Assembly: GCF_022458745.1 (NCBI RefSeq)
Contig: NZ_JAJJJF010000016.1
Location: 1-49,058 of the forward strand
Source: Bacillus piscicola
GTDB lineage: Bacteria > Bacillota > Bacilli > Bacillales > Marinococcaceae
DNA length: 49,058 nt
Direction: 5' to 3'
Position 1 is the first letter of the stretch. The number at the start of each line of letters is the position of its first letter. Below the pieces are notes generated by a model. The model had not been told where the DNA came from and made no database searches. It worked only from the letters and a program-made list of their open reading frames with translations. The position numbers and the translations under genes were made by a program. Below, in pieces: positions 18,857 to 27,274 of the stretch.

Positions 18857-19942
18857 TCAATTTTTCAACTTGTTAATTATTATTTTTGAATATACCTCCA
18901 CAGACTCTTGAGCAATTTTTTCCCAAGAATAACTGTTTGCTAAAGATACTGCGTTCTCATTAATTGATTTATCGTTATTTATAAGGTCAATCATCTTTAA
19001 TATTCCCTCTGATACACTTTCTACTGTTGGTAGAACTTCTATTCCAGCAGAATAACTTTTCACTTCTTTTGATAAGTTTGTTCCTGGAGTTAATATACAA
19101 GGTAGGCCAACTGATAGAGCCTCCAATATTCCCATTGGCATCCCTTCAAACCTAGAAGTTTGAATGAATATATGTGAATCATATAAAACCTTTAGTTTTT
19201 CTTCTAAAAAAATAGGTGGATGAACTTTGATTATATTTTCTATTTCATGAGATTTTATTAGTTCATTTAATTGTTGTTCGGAATCTCTAACAAATGGACC
19301 ATAAAAATCCACTGAAACATTCTTATCGATTAAAGCATGCTTTATCTTTGATATAGCAGCAACTAAAATATCAAGACCCTTATGGTATATATCCAAACGA
19401 CCAATGAAAATAAGTCTAATATCTCCACCGTCATAATTTTGTTTTGAACTCTTAGGAATGTCGATTCCGTTTGGAAGAATAAAGTCATAGTCGGTTCTAT
19501 GAACCGATTCTTCTTTTTCCATACTTGTTAAAAATTGAATCGCGCTTGGAGTGTTAAAAAAACGATTAAAAATTAACAAATCCGCAATCTTTTTCTTCAA
19601 TTTCTTTATTTCCTTAGAACCTTTAGTAAAACCACCTCTGGGTATGATTACATAAGGTATATTATTAGCTTTTAATAACTTGGCAATTTTCACATGTTCA
19701 ACTATATAATTACTATGAAAATTAACGATATCATAACCCTTAAGAAATCTTAGAAATAAATCATTGTTTTTAAAATCCTTCCTGTAAAAAAATTGTTTAT
19801 TAGATTTCTCGTTTTTAGTGCTTATCATTAAATGGGACGTTATGCCATCTAAATTATTCTGAGCATTAACATAACTTGGAACTGAATAAGTCAAACCAGC
19901 AGACATATTCATATCTAAGGAAGCTATGTGTAAAACTTTCAT
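18857..19942 (-). CDS. Glycosyltransferase family 4/1 (GT-B fold)
   Basis: This 361-residue protein starts MKVLHIASLDMN and contains LIFIGRLDIYHKGLDIL and the donor-site motif FEGMPMGILEALSVGLPCI, the E-x7-E arrangement of family 4 transferases. An INFHSNYI-type acceptor segment and a PRGGFTKGS stretch lie in the first half. It adds one sugar to the lipid-linked unit, donor unknown. The start has a GGAGGG site. It lies 67 bases before the polymerase gene. It is shorter than the neighbouring family 4 proteins and not a close copy of either. Confidence 0.87.
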   Translation of the reverse strand: MKVLHIASLDMNMSAGLTYSVPSYVNAQNNLDGITSHLMISTKNEKSNKQFFYRKDFKNNDLFLRFLKGYDIVNFHSNYIVEHVKIAKLLKANNIPYVIIPRGGFTKGSKEIKKLKKKIADLLIFNRFFNTPSAIQFLTSMEKEESVHRTDYDFILPNGIDIPKSSKQNYDGGDIRLIFIGRLDIYHKGLDILVAAISKIKHALIDKNVSVDFYGPFVRDSEQQLNELIKSHEIENIIKVHPPIFLEEKLKVLYDSHIFIQTSRFEGMPMGILEALSVGLPCILTPGTNLSKEVKSYSAGIEVLPTVESVSEGILKMIDLINNDKSINENAVSLANSYSWEKIAQESVEVYSKIIINKLKN

Positions 19943-20121
19943 GTTTTCCCTCCAAGTCTAAAAATTAAATAAATAATGATATTTTCTTTATTCCATGACA
20001 GAATTTTTAGTCCATAACGGTTTGTTGTTTTCGAAAATCAATTATTTTTTTCGTTGTATCTCTCACTCTGTTCCATCTAGTTTATTTTTATAAAAAGGTA
20101 ACTTTTTTTAGAAATTAATAA

Positions 20122-21324
20122 CTATTCTACTAATAAGTCTACTATTCTATTATAAGTCTTTTGACGATCAAACATATCAGTAGCTAACTTTCGATGATTT
20201 TCTCCCATTCTATTTCGCAATTCTTTATTCTTACATAACATTAAAATTTTCTCTGCCAGTTCTTTAACATTACTGTTTTCACAATTTATCCCCGAATTAT
20301 ATTCTGTAATTAAATCTCGGTATTCTTGAGATTCTTGAGTATTTATTACCGGTAAACCCGCTGCTGCGTAGTCCCCAACTTTATTAATAATGCTACCAGC
20401 AGAACCAGCTTTAATTGGATTCACTGCAATATCACACGAATTTAAAATTCCTACCATTTTCCTATAATCAAGTCTACCAGTAAACTCAGAATATACCCCC
20501 TGTTTATTGGCATAATCCTCAAATTTAGATTTTAATGGTCCATCTCCCATAACAATAAATTTAATATTATCAATTTCTTGTTCTTTCAATACCTTCAAAG
20601 CCTCAATTACAGAAGTTATATCATAACTATGTCCAAGAGTGCCTATATAAGAAAGCCATATTTCATCTTTTGGTTTTTCTTTGACCTTATTTTCTTTAGC
20701 CATTTCATCAAAACTGGTCAACTCTGTTCCCAAGAATATGCTATGAGCTTTTATAGATTTATGATTGACTTTAAGAGCCCTAGTACAGTAAGTTTCTGAT
20801 ACTGCAATAATCTCATCAGCAGATGAATAAATGTAATCAGCATTCCTTTGCATAGGAAAAAATATCATGTTACATATTAATGGTGGATTAAAAACCATCC
20901 TAAAAGCTTCTGGCCATAAATCCTGAACATCAATAATAAACTTAATTCTATGCTTATTCGCAAATTCCGCTGCCACTCTAGCTACGTTAAGTGATGGAAC
21001 GGAGCAATATATGACATCAGGCTTATTTCTTGATTTCATATATTTTTGAAGACTTTTACCCATAATATAATGACTATAAAATCGTCTAAGAGAAACGTTC
21101 TTTTTATAGCCTGGTTCATGGAGCATAGTAAATTTATATGAAAGACTATTAATTTGCTCCTTAGTCACATTACGTTGCATTTTTGTTTTATGCGAAAAAC
21201 TGGTTGTTACTAATTCCACCTGTGCACTCTCATTATTAACTCTCTCCGCAATATAATGAAATCTACCATTACCTTTTTCTCCTGGTGCTTGAGTAAAATG
21301 TGAAATTATTAATACATCTTTCAT
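20122..21324 (-). CDS. Glycosyltransferase family 4 (WbuB-like)
   Basis: A 400-residue GT-B transferase with an N-terminal ISHFTQAPGEKGNGRFHYIAE-like segment, an FIIDVQDLWPEAF acceptor-side motif and a C-terminal NPIKAGSAGSIINKVGDYAA donor site. This lacks the usual E-x7-E but matches WbuB-like members that use amino-sugar donors such as N-acetyl-fucosamine. That donor suggestion is only a family guess. The start at 21324 has an AGGGGCGG site. It is the first glycosyltransferase after the modification genes in transcription order and may add the second sugar. The 179 bases downstream hold no gene. Confidence 0.85.
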   Translation of the reverse strand: MKDVLIISHFTQAPGEKGNGRFHYIAERVNNESAQVELVTTSFSHKTKMQRNVTKEQINSLSYKFTMLHEPGYKKNVSLRRFYSHYIMGKSLQKYMKSRNKPDVIYCSVPSLNVARVAAEFANKHRIKFIIDVQDLWPEAFRMVFNPPLICNMIFFPMQRNADYIYSSADEIIAVSETYCTRALKVNHKSIKAHSIFLGTELTSFDEMAKENKVKEKPKDEIWLSYIGTLGHSYDITSVIEALKVLKEQEIDNIKFIVMGDGPLKSKFEDYANKQGVYSEFTGRLDYRKMVGILNSCDIAVNPIKAGSAGSIINKVGDYAAAGLPVINTQESQEYRDLITEYNSGINCENSNVKELAEKILMLCKNKELRNRMGENHRKLATDMFDRQKTYNRIVDLLVE

Positions 21325-21433
21325 TACTAAATCCGCCCCTGATACATTTTATTGAATATATTACATAAATTGTCATTAAAAATATAATGAGTACAAAAGT
21401 GCTGAAGTGTAAAATCTATAATAGGATGAAAAC

Positions 21434-22492
21434 TCATCCCCTATAAACTGGGAAAAATTCAGTCTTTTTGTCAAAACTATATTCTACACTCCTAATTTTT
21501 AGTAATTCATCATACTTCTTTTTGTCAAATATTTTCTTACCTATTGCAAAATTAGTATTAGAATTCTTATTAAATGCTTTTTTAAAATTAAAAAGGTTAT
21601 CTTCTTTTCCACCTAAGCCCCCACCTAAATGGAAAGTTTCAAACCCATTTTCAGCCCCCCAACAAGCAGCTTCATATAGTAATAAATTTGTTGGAGCGTA
21701 AGTTAAATATTCTTTATAGGTAGCTGATAAATGGTAATGCATCTTTTCATTCGAAAATAGTATCATTGACATTGCTATGGTCTTACCTTCTAGAACAGCA
21801 TAGAAAATTAAAGAATTATATTTTAGATCATAAAGAATGCTCTTATAGAAATCCTCATTGAAGTAATAATAATCCTTTGCATTATCCTTATCCATTGTCG
21901 CCTCATACATGTCAATAAACTGTTCATATAATTGCCAATTACGCCCCCAAAAAATCTCTACTCCTGATTTTCTTGCTTTTCTAATTACATTCCTATTTTT
22001 CCCTGTCAGACTACTCCATATCTGTTCAGTCGTTTCTAACTTCATAGTTACAGTCTTTCCTAGTTTAATAACATCATAGATGTAATCCATATTATTAGAA
22101 TTATTTAAAAGAGGATGAAACCTGACGAACTCACTAACTATATTATTATTAACACAATATTCCCTATACTCCGAATCAAGTTTTGCTAGAGAGCTATTTG
22201 AAGGTTCTCCCTCTATAATAAAACCACCATAACCATAAGGTGTAGATACATCAAAATGAGAATTCAGATCAATTCTGCCGAAAAAGTTAGAATCCTTCCC
22301 AATATCCCTTAGCATTACAACATTTATTGCTTTGATATTACTGTCTTCAAAATAAAACAGAAGTGGTTTTCCATCTCCATGTATTTCAAAAGCACGTGTA
22401 TAATCCGATAAATAATATACATCATAGTTTGTAAATTTATTTACTATATCATCCCATTTTTCTGATTCATTTAGTGACATAACTGATAACAT
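21434..22492 (-). CDS. FemAB/GNAT-like acyltransferase
   Basis: This 352-residue protein has two stacked GNAT-like halves as in FemAB and BioF2-like proteins. The clearest motifs are LTGKNRNVIRKARKSGVEI (about 165-183) and the late YAPTNLLLYEAACWGAENG and FHLGGGLGG stretches. FemABX enzymes move aminoacyl groups onto lipid II, while related proteins in capsule loci are thought to acylate amino sugars. The start has a GAGGAAG site. It lies 35 bases after a DegT-like aminotransferase, so the pair could make and acylate an amino group on the glycan. That pairing is inference. Confidence 0.78.
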   Translation of the reverse strand: MLSVMSLNESEKWDDIVNKFTNYDVYYLSDYTRAFEIHGDGKPLLFYFEDSNIKAINVVMLRDIGKDSNFFGRIDLNSHFDVSTPYGYGGFIIEGEPSNSSLAKLDSEYREYCVNNNIVSEFVRFHPLLNNSNNMDYIYDVIKLGKTVTMKLETTEQIWSSLTGKNRNVIRKARKSGVEIFWGRNWQLYEQFIDMYEATMDKDNAKDYYYFNEDFYKSILYDLKYNSLIFYAVLEGKTIAMSMILFSNEKMHYHLSATYKEYLTYAPTNLLLYEAACWGAENGFETFHLGGGLGGKEDNLFNFKKAFNKNSNTNFAIGKKIFDKKKYDELLKIRSVEYSFDKKTEFFPVYRG

Positions 22493-22527
22493 ATATTCAC
22501 TTCCTCAATTCTTTTGGTTCAATAGGA

Positions 22528-23592
22528 TCACAGGTCTTGAATAACTGAAACTATTCGTTTCATGTCTTCCTCTCCATACCTTTGGTCACAAGGAATTGAA
22601 AGAATAGTGTTGTATATCCCAAGCGTATTTTTAAAATTATCTTTGCGTACTACATTAGGAATCGGCCAGTGTATTGGACAATAAATCTTATTACTAATTA
22701 GTTTTTTTCTTACTAAATCTCTATCACCTTTTATTAATATTGGTTTAAAGATTGGGCAAACATCCTTGGGTAGAGCTTTAAATAATGTTGTTATTTCATC
22801 TTTTTCAGAAAGTCCTTTCAATAAAATGCCAAAATTTTCTTTTCTCTTCTTTACTAATTCATCCTTTTCAAGCGAGCTAATCAGCTTTTTAGACAGAATG
22901 TCTATCGAATATGGTTTTACATCTTTATCTAACATTCCCTCTGCTTCAGTAAACTGCGCCAAGAATTGTGACTTAGCATTTTCGGCTTTGTTAATGTCTT
23001 TCATATAATTTCCCTTTGTTATCAAACCTTTTGTTCTTAAATCTATAAAGGGTTTATTTAACGATAAATTATATTTTATTTGCTTCTTATTGGATGCTAT
23101 AAATCCACCACTTGGGATACCAAACCATTTTCTAACGCTAGCTATAAAATAGTCATTAGATTGATATCTATTAAAACTTGAAAAAAGTGTGTGTGTAATA
23201 TCTTCTACAATTATGGTTGATTGACTTTTTAAGTGTCTAATCACATCATTTAAATTACAATTTGTTTGAAAACCATAGTACCCCAAATGGAGAAATACAC
23301 CAACCGTGTTAAAGGATTTGATAGACTCTATATTTGGTGATAAATCCTCATTAATTTCATAGAAATAACATTTATATCCTGCTTCTACAAATGGTAGAAT
23401 TACAGATTCACATATATACTCTGGTAATAAAACAGTTTTTTTCTGAGGATTTACTTGTTGTAGCAGTAAAGATATTGCACCTCTAGCTGAAGAAGTTAAT
23501 ACTAAATTTTTATATTCGGATAGCCAAAGTGGTAGATCCCCGTTAGCTTCCTCGGCTATATTACTAAGCCAAAATTCACTACCTATCTCCAT
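22528..23592 (-). CDS. DegT/DnrJ/EryC1-like PLP enzyme (divergent)
   Basis: A 354-residue protein with the fold-type I layout: TSSARGAISLLLQ for the PLP phosphate, VEDITHTLFSS for the pyridine aspartate region, and SVRKWFGIPSGGFIAS holding the probable Schiff-base lysine. Sugar aminotransferases of this family put an amino group on a keto sugar. It differs a lot from the EpsN-like enzyme three genes upstream, lacking the usual NGNK context, so the substrate may not be a standard UDP-keto-sugar. The ATG at 23592 has an AGAGGTGA site. The downstream partner is the FemAB-like protein. Confidence 0.75.
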   Translation of the reverse strand: MEIGSEFWLSNIAEEANGDLPLWLSEYKNLVLTSSARGAISLLLQQVNPQKKTVLLPEYICESVILPFVEAGYKCYFYEINEDLSPNIESIKSFNTVGVFLHLGYYGFQTNCNLNDVIRHLKSQSTIIVEDITHTLFSSFNRYQSNDYFIASVRKWFGIPSGGFIASNKKQIKYNLSLNKPFIDLRTKGLITKGNYMKDINKAENAKSQFLAQFTEAEGMLDKDVKPYSIDILSKKLISSLEKDELVKKRKENFGILLKGLSEKDEITTLFKALPKDVCPIFKPILIKGDRDLVRKKLISNKIYCPIHWPIPNVVRKDNFKNTLGIYNTILSIPCDQRYGEEDMKRIVSVIQDL

Positions 23593-23618
23593 ACATCACC
23601 TCTTATTAACCAAATAGT

Positions 23619-24428
23619 TTATAGGAATTCTTCAAATTCAGATCCCTTTAATTCATCGTATATTTTCATGGCTATATTATTATCTAGTTGTTCTCTCCAT
23701 TTTTCGATATCAACTTTCCCCTTAAACACGCTGTAAGGGTCTTTATGAAATTGAGTTCTAGACTGTTCTAAAAAACTTATTGTTTCTTCCTTTATCTCCA
23801 GGTTACAAAACTCGAATATTTCCCTTATGAATTTCAAAGGATCTTTGACTAAATCTTCATATTTAATGATGAGCACCTTATTAGGATATCTTTCATTCAT
23901 TTCTAAAAAGATTTTTGTTGCTTCTTTCCACTTTTCAAATCCAAAATATTCTTCGGGCTTAAATTCATTCCTATTCTGCGCAAACCTCCATTCAGAATTA
24001 AAGTCTATATCTGCTGGGAATTCATTTGGTGAGTTTCTCCAAGAATTCAAAGCAGAACATGGATTTCTTACAATAAAAAGAAACTTTATATTCTCTAGAT
24101 TCTTAAGCAATTGAGGAATTAAATAATGGTATCTCACCATCTTGGTCATTAAAATCGGGGGATTTTCATCTTTATATTTAAAGCTTGGCGAATATCCTTT
24201 TGCAATTTGACCTTTTTGATCCAAAAAATCATCTTCATAATAATATAACTTTTTATAGAATTCATTTATTTCTTCCTTGGCACTTCTAACATTAATTGCA
24301 TCTTTAAAAGCATATGAAAACAAAGGTTGATACTTATATCTAACTTTATCACTAGAATTCAAGATTTGTCCTAGCCAAGTAGTACCCGACCTTGGGACAC
24401 CATGAATAGAAATAATATCCTTAAACAT
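23619..24428 (-). CDS. Sulfotransferase 4 (PAPS-dependent)
   Basis: A 269-residue sulfotransferase with the textbook PAPS loop GVPRSGTTW (10-18) and the 3'-phosphate motif FIVRNPCSALNSWR, with R121. A YEDLVKDPLKFIREIFEFC segment near 190 is also typical of the superfamily. It is separated by about 10 kb from the trio of sulfotransferases and sits beside the initiating transferase, so it may act on an early sugar of the unit. That is a guess from order alone. The start follows a GGGGGG site, and the spacing to the neighbouring genes is only 20-26 bases. Confidence 0.93.
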   Translation of the reverse strand: MFKDIISIHGVPRSGTTWLGQILNSSDKVRYKYQPLFSYAFKDAINVRSAKEEINEFYKKLYYYEDDFLDQKGQIAKGYSPSFKYKDENPPILMTKMVRYHYLIPQLLKNLENIKFLFIVRNPCSALNSWRNSPNEFPADIDFNSEWRFAQNRNEFKPEEYFGFEKWKEATKIFLEMNERYPNKVLIIKYEDLVKDPLKFIREIFEFCNLEIKEETISFLEQSRTQFHKDPYSVFKGKVDIEKWREQLDNNIAMKIYDELKGSEFEEFL

Positions 24429-24448
24429 TAAGAATTGCCCCCCATATA

Positions 24449-25087
24449 TTATAAATTTTTATATTGATTAGAAATCTCTTTTTTATGAACTCCATCTCGT
24501 TTGAGAACAACAAGTATAGTTAGAAAAAGTATTTTAATATCTAGTTTAAAGGATAGACTATCAACATATTGAACGTCATATTTGATTTTCTCAGACCAGT
24601 TAAGTGATTGCCTTCCATTCACTTGTGCTAAACCAGTAATTCCTGGTTTTACCACATGGCGTTTCTTACCATCTTCTGAGAGTTGCTCAACAACCTTCTT
24701 GATTGTTGGTCTAGGTCCAATTATACTCATATCACCTTTTAAGATATTAATTATTTGCGGCAATTCATCTATACTAGTTGTTCTTAGAAATTTGCCTACT
24801 CTAGTTATTCTTGGATCATTTCCACTTATTTTCAGTCCTGTGCCTATATTTTCTGCATTATTTATCATTGTTCTAAATTTGTAAATTCTGAAAACTCTAT
24901 TATGCTCCCCCACTCTATCTTGGGTAAAGAATATTGGACCTTTCGACTCTAACTTTATAATAATACTAATAACCGTTAATAATGGTATTAATAAAATAAG
25001 TATTAGTATTGAAAGTATCAAATCTATTACTCTCTTTATAAACTTTACATAAAAAGTCCGTTTTGATAAACTGCTCACCTTAACCAC
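24449..25087 (-). CDS. Initiating sugar-phosphate transferase (EpsL/PglC-like)
   Basis: This 212-residue bacterial sugar transferase moves a sugar phosphate from its UDP donor to undecaprenyl phosphate, the first step of unit assembly. It has one hydrophobic N-terminal segment (about 18-42). The family motifs follow: GPIFFTQDRVG, FRIYKFRTM, SIDELPQIINILKGDMS-type segment, GPRP and PGITGLAQVNGR. The length is that of the short PglC/EpsL type. The GTG start at 25087 overlaps the end of the EpsN-like aminotransferase by 13 bases, so they are translationally coupled. That suggests the first sugar is the amino sugar made by that enzyme. Confidence 0.93.
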   Translation of the reverse strand: MVKVSSLSKRTFYVKFIKRVIDLILSILILILLIPLLTVISIIIKLESKGPIFFTQDRVGEHNRVFRIYKFRTMINNAENIGTGLKISGNDPRITRVGKFLRTTSIDELPQIINILKGDMSIIGPRPTIKKVVEQLSEDGKKRHVVKPGITGLAQVNGRQSLNWSEKIKYDVQYVDSLSFKLDIKILFLTILVVLKRDGVHKKEISNQYKNL

Positions 25088-26205
25088 AACCCCTTAATAT
25101 TATTGATAACTCTTATTAAGTCGTCATCTTTCATTTTAGTATCAGAAGGCAAACAAATACCGGTCTCGAATAACTTTTCTGAAACATCTGTACCAACAAA
25201 GTCATACTTCTCAAAAAACGGCTGCAAATGCATCGGTTTCCAAATCGGCCTTGCTTCAATATTTTCAGCTTCCAAAGCTTCCATAACTTCTATTGGCCTT
25301 ACTTTTCCACTAAGAGTCATAGAGCTTAACCAATAGTTTGGTTCATCCCACTCATTAACAGGCATGAATTCAACACCGTCAAGGTCACTAAGTTCTCTCT
25401 TATAAAATTCAAAAATATACTGTTTCTTTTTGACTCTCTGATCTAAAACCTTAAGTTGTCCACGCCCAATCCCAGCAACAACATTACTCATACGGTAGTT
25501 AAAACCTAGTTCACTATGTTGATAATGCCTCGCTTGATCTCTTGATTGAGTTGCCCAAAATCGCACTTTTGCAACTTTCTCTTCATTATTAGAAACTAGC
25601 ATCCCACCACCAGAGGTAGTAATAATTTTGTTCCCATTAAAAGAGAAGATACCATAATCACCAAATGTTCCTGTGTGCTGTCCTTTATAGTAACCACCTA
25701 ATGATTCTGCTGCATCTTCTATAACAGTTACATCATGTTGCTTACAAATCTCCATTATCTTATCCATATCTGCAGAAAGACCGTAAAGGTGGACAACAAT
25801 TACCGCTTTTACTTCTGGATATTCCTTAAATGCTTTTTCCAATGCTTTAGAACACATATTCCAGGTCTCATAATCACTATCTATAAAAACAGGGCTAGCA
25901 TTTTGATATATTATTGGATTAGCTGTTGCTGAGAAAGTGAGTGTAGGACAAAAAACGATATCCCCCTCTCCAACACCAGCTGCTCTTAATGCTAAATGAA
26001 TAGCCCCAGTACCAGAAGATAGAGCAGCAGCAGACTTAGAACCAACTTTAGTAGCTAGTTCTTTTTCAAATTCATTTACGTTTTCTCCAAAAGGAGCAAT
26101 CCAGTTTGTATCAAAAGCTTCTTGTACGTACTGCATTTCATAACCTTCATCACTCATATGTGGTGATGAAAGAAAGATTCTCTCGTTTACTTTTGTTTTC
26201 TCCAT
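25075..26205 (-). CDS. UDP-4-keto-sugar aminotransferase (EpsN/PglE-like, DegT family)
   Basis: The 376-residue enzyme uses PLP to put an amino group at C4 of a 4-keto-6-deoxy sugar, probably the product of the EpsC-like dehydratase at 28700-30523. Visible motifs: SSGTGAIHLALRAAGV for PLP phosphate binding, VIEDAAESLGG with the pyridine aspartate, and SFNGNKIITTSGGGML with the Schiff-base lysine. The last is nearly the family consensus for EpsN. The ATG at 26205 has an AGGAAG site and is better placed than the TTG two codons upstream. It is the first gene of the long operon. An acetyltransferase such as EpsM/PglD was not found in the window. Confidence 0.92.
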   Translation of the reverse strand: MEKTKVNERIFLSSPHMSDEGYEMQYVQEAFDTNWIAPFGENVNEFEKELATKVGSKSAAALSSGTGAIHLALRAAGVGEGDIVFCPTLTFSATANPIIYQNASPVFIDSDYETWNMCSKALEKAFKEYPEVKAVIVVHLYGLSADMDKIMEICKQHDVTVIEDAAESLGGYYKGQHTGTFGDYGIFSFNGNKIITTSGGGMLVSNNEEKVAKVRFWATQSRDQARHYQHSELGFNYRMSNVVAGIGRGQLKVLDQRVKKKQYIFEFYKRELSDLDGVEFMPVNEWDEPNYWLSSMTLSGKVRPIEVMEALEAENIEARPIWKPMHLQPFFEKYDFVGTDVSEKLFETGICLPSDTKMKDDDLIRVINNIKGLWLR

Positions 26206-26671
26206 CTTCAAGTCTTCCTTCCTATAATTAGGTAGTTTCTTTAGTAGATTAGGACTTACTTGGAATCTCCTTAAATATTACTCCAAATAACTTCTAAACC
26301 ACTACAAATGTTATCCATATCTGATGGCCACCTCGTTGCATGTATGCAACATTTGAATAATATAGCAACCTATTTTTCATCCATTTTACACAGAACCAAA
26401 ATCAACATGTGGTATTTTTTGTACAAAATCACACAAAAACACTATATATTGTGCTTTGTTATCGATTTTCGATACTCACCTCGTAATATCTATTCAGTCT
26501 ACCTAACAAATGCGAACTAGATATTAACATTTCTAGCACCTTTAACCGATTTTCTTCCTATTATATACGTCAGTCAATCAATCTATAAATCTCACTAAAA
26601 ACGCCCAAAACCCTTATCCCGCAAAGTTTCTAGCACTCAATCTAACTACGATAGTCAGTTCCTTTACACCA
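26206..26671 (-). promoter_or_regulatory. Long leader/promoter region of the main polysaccharide operon
   Basis: About 470 A+T-rich bases without a gene separate the pseudopilin terminator from the first operon gene. On the minus strand a TATAAT at 26565-26560 is a possible -10 with a weak -35 (TTATAG, 17-base spacing), which would leave a leader of about 350 bases. The leader contains perfect palindromes GTTGCAT-GT-ATGCAAC (26336-26351) and TATCGA-TTT-TCGATA (26460-26474). No known riboswitch was recognised. Confidence 0.45.
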
Positions 26672-26719
26672 TTCAAAAATAACTGCTTATAAGACAACAT
26701 GTAAGCAGTTATTTTTGAA
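26672..26719 (-). terminator. Strong hairpin after the pseudopilin gene
   Basis: Two perfect 18-base arms (TTCAAAAATAACTGCTTA and its complement) flank a 12-base loop. The A/T-rich outer ends give a T-run in both directions. It lies 15 bases past the pseudopilin stop and insulates it from the operon leader. Confidence 0.75.
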
Positions 26720-26734
26720 ATCTGCCATTAATGG

Positions 26735-27142
26735 TTATAAAAAGGGTACATCGTTCTCTTCATTGTTATTCTCCTCTTCCGTGTGAATAGTACAATGAAC
26801 TTTTTCATCCATATAATGAATGGTCCCTTCTTCTGGACATAATTCCTCAGTATAGTGCTCGTGTATGAACTGAATAAACAATGGATCTGTATGATCTTTG
26901 TCCTCCAATTGTAAGTAGGTATGATAGTTGTTCTCAATCTGAAATCTATTGTGCTCGCATACTTTTCTTTTCGATTCCTCAATCGGTCCTTTCATGGACA
27001 GCACACCAATGGTTATTAAAATTGCAAGTATGGTAATTACCGCTAATACCTCTACGAGACTAAAGCCTGCTTTGGAGTCTGGTTCAACTTTTCTTATCCA
27101 TTTTTTGCAGATGTAGTGTGCGGTTATTACATATTTTCTCAC
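26735..27142 (-). CDS. Type IV prepilin-like (pseudopilin) protein
   Basis: This 135-residue protein has a prepilin peptidase site AGFSLVEVLAVITILAILI near residues 25-43: glycine then phenylalanine, a glutamate five residues on (E5), and a hydrophobic helix, as in ComGC and other class III signal pilins. The rest is acidic and ends in a run of Glu and Asn. No pilus assembly ATPase or prepilin peptidase gene lies nearby. The GTG start at 27142 gives a leader of about 25 residues, long for ComG pilins, so the true start is uncertain. It sits between galU and the EPS operon and is probably processed by the competence system. Confidence 0.75.
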   Translation of the reverse strand: MRKYVITAHYICKKWIRKVEPDSKAGFSLVEVLAVITILAILITIGVLSMKGPIEESKRKVCEHNRFQIENNYHTYLQLEDKDHTDPLFIQFIHEHYTEELCPEEGTIHYMDEKVHCTIHTEEENNNEENDVPFL

Positions 27143-27192
27143 TTTGACTAACCACTTTCACAGTACATTTTCCAAAATATACCGTTGCAACA

Positions 27193-27240
27193 AAAAAAGC
27201 CCTCCTTAAAGCAGTTCATCTAGTCACTGCTTTAAGGAGG
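27193..27240 (-). terminator. Terminator after galU
   Basis: Perfect 15-base arms (CCTCCTTAAAGCAGT and its complement) lie at 27201-27215 and 27226-27240. On the minus strand they are followed by GGCTTTTTTTG. This is a clear rho-independent terminator 35 bases past the galU stop. Confidence 0.9.
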
Positions 27241-27274
27241 CATATTTTCTTGTTGTTGTTCTTGGTGTCATTCC

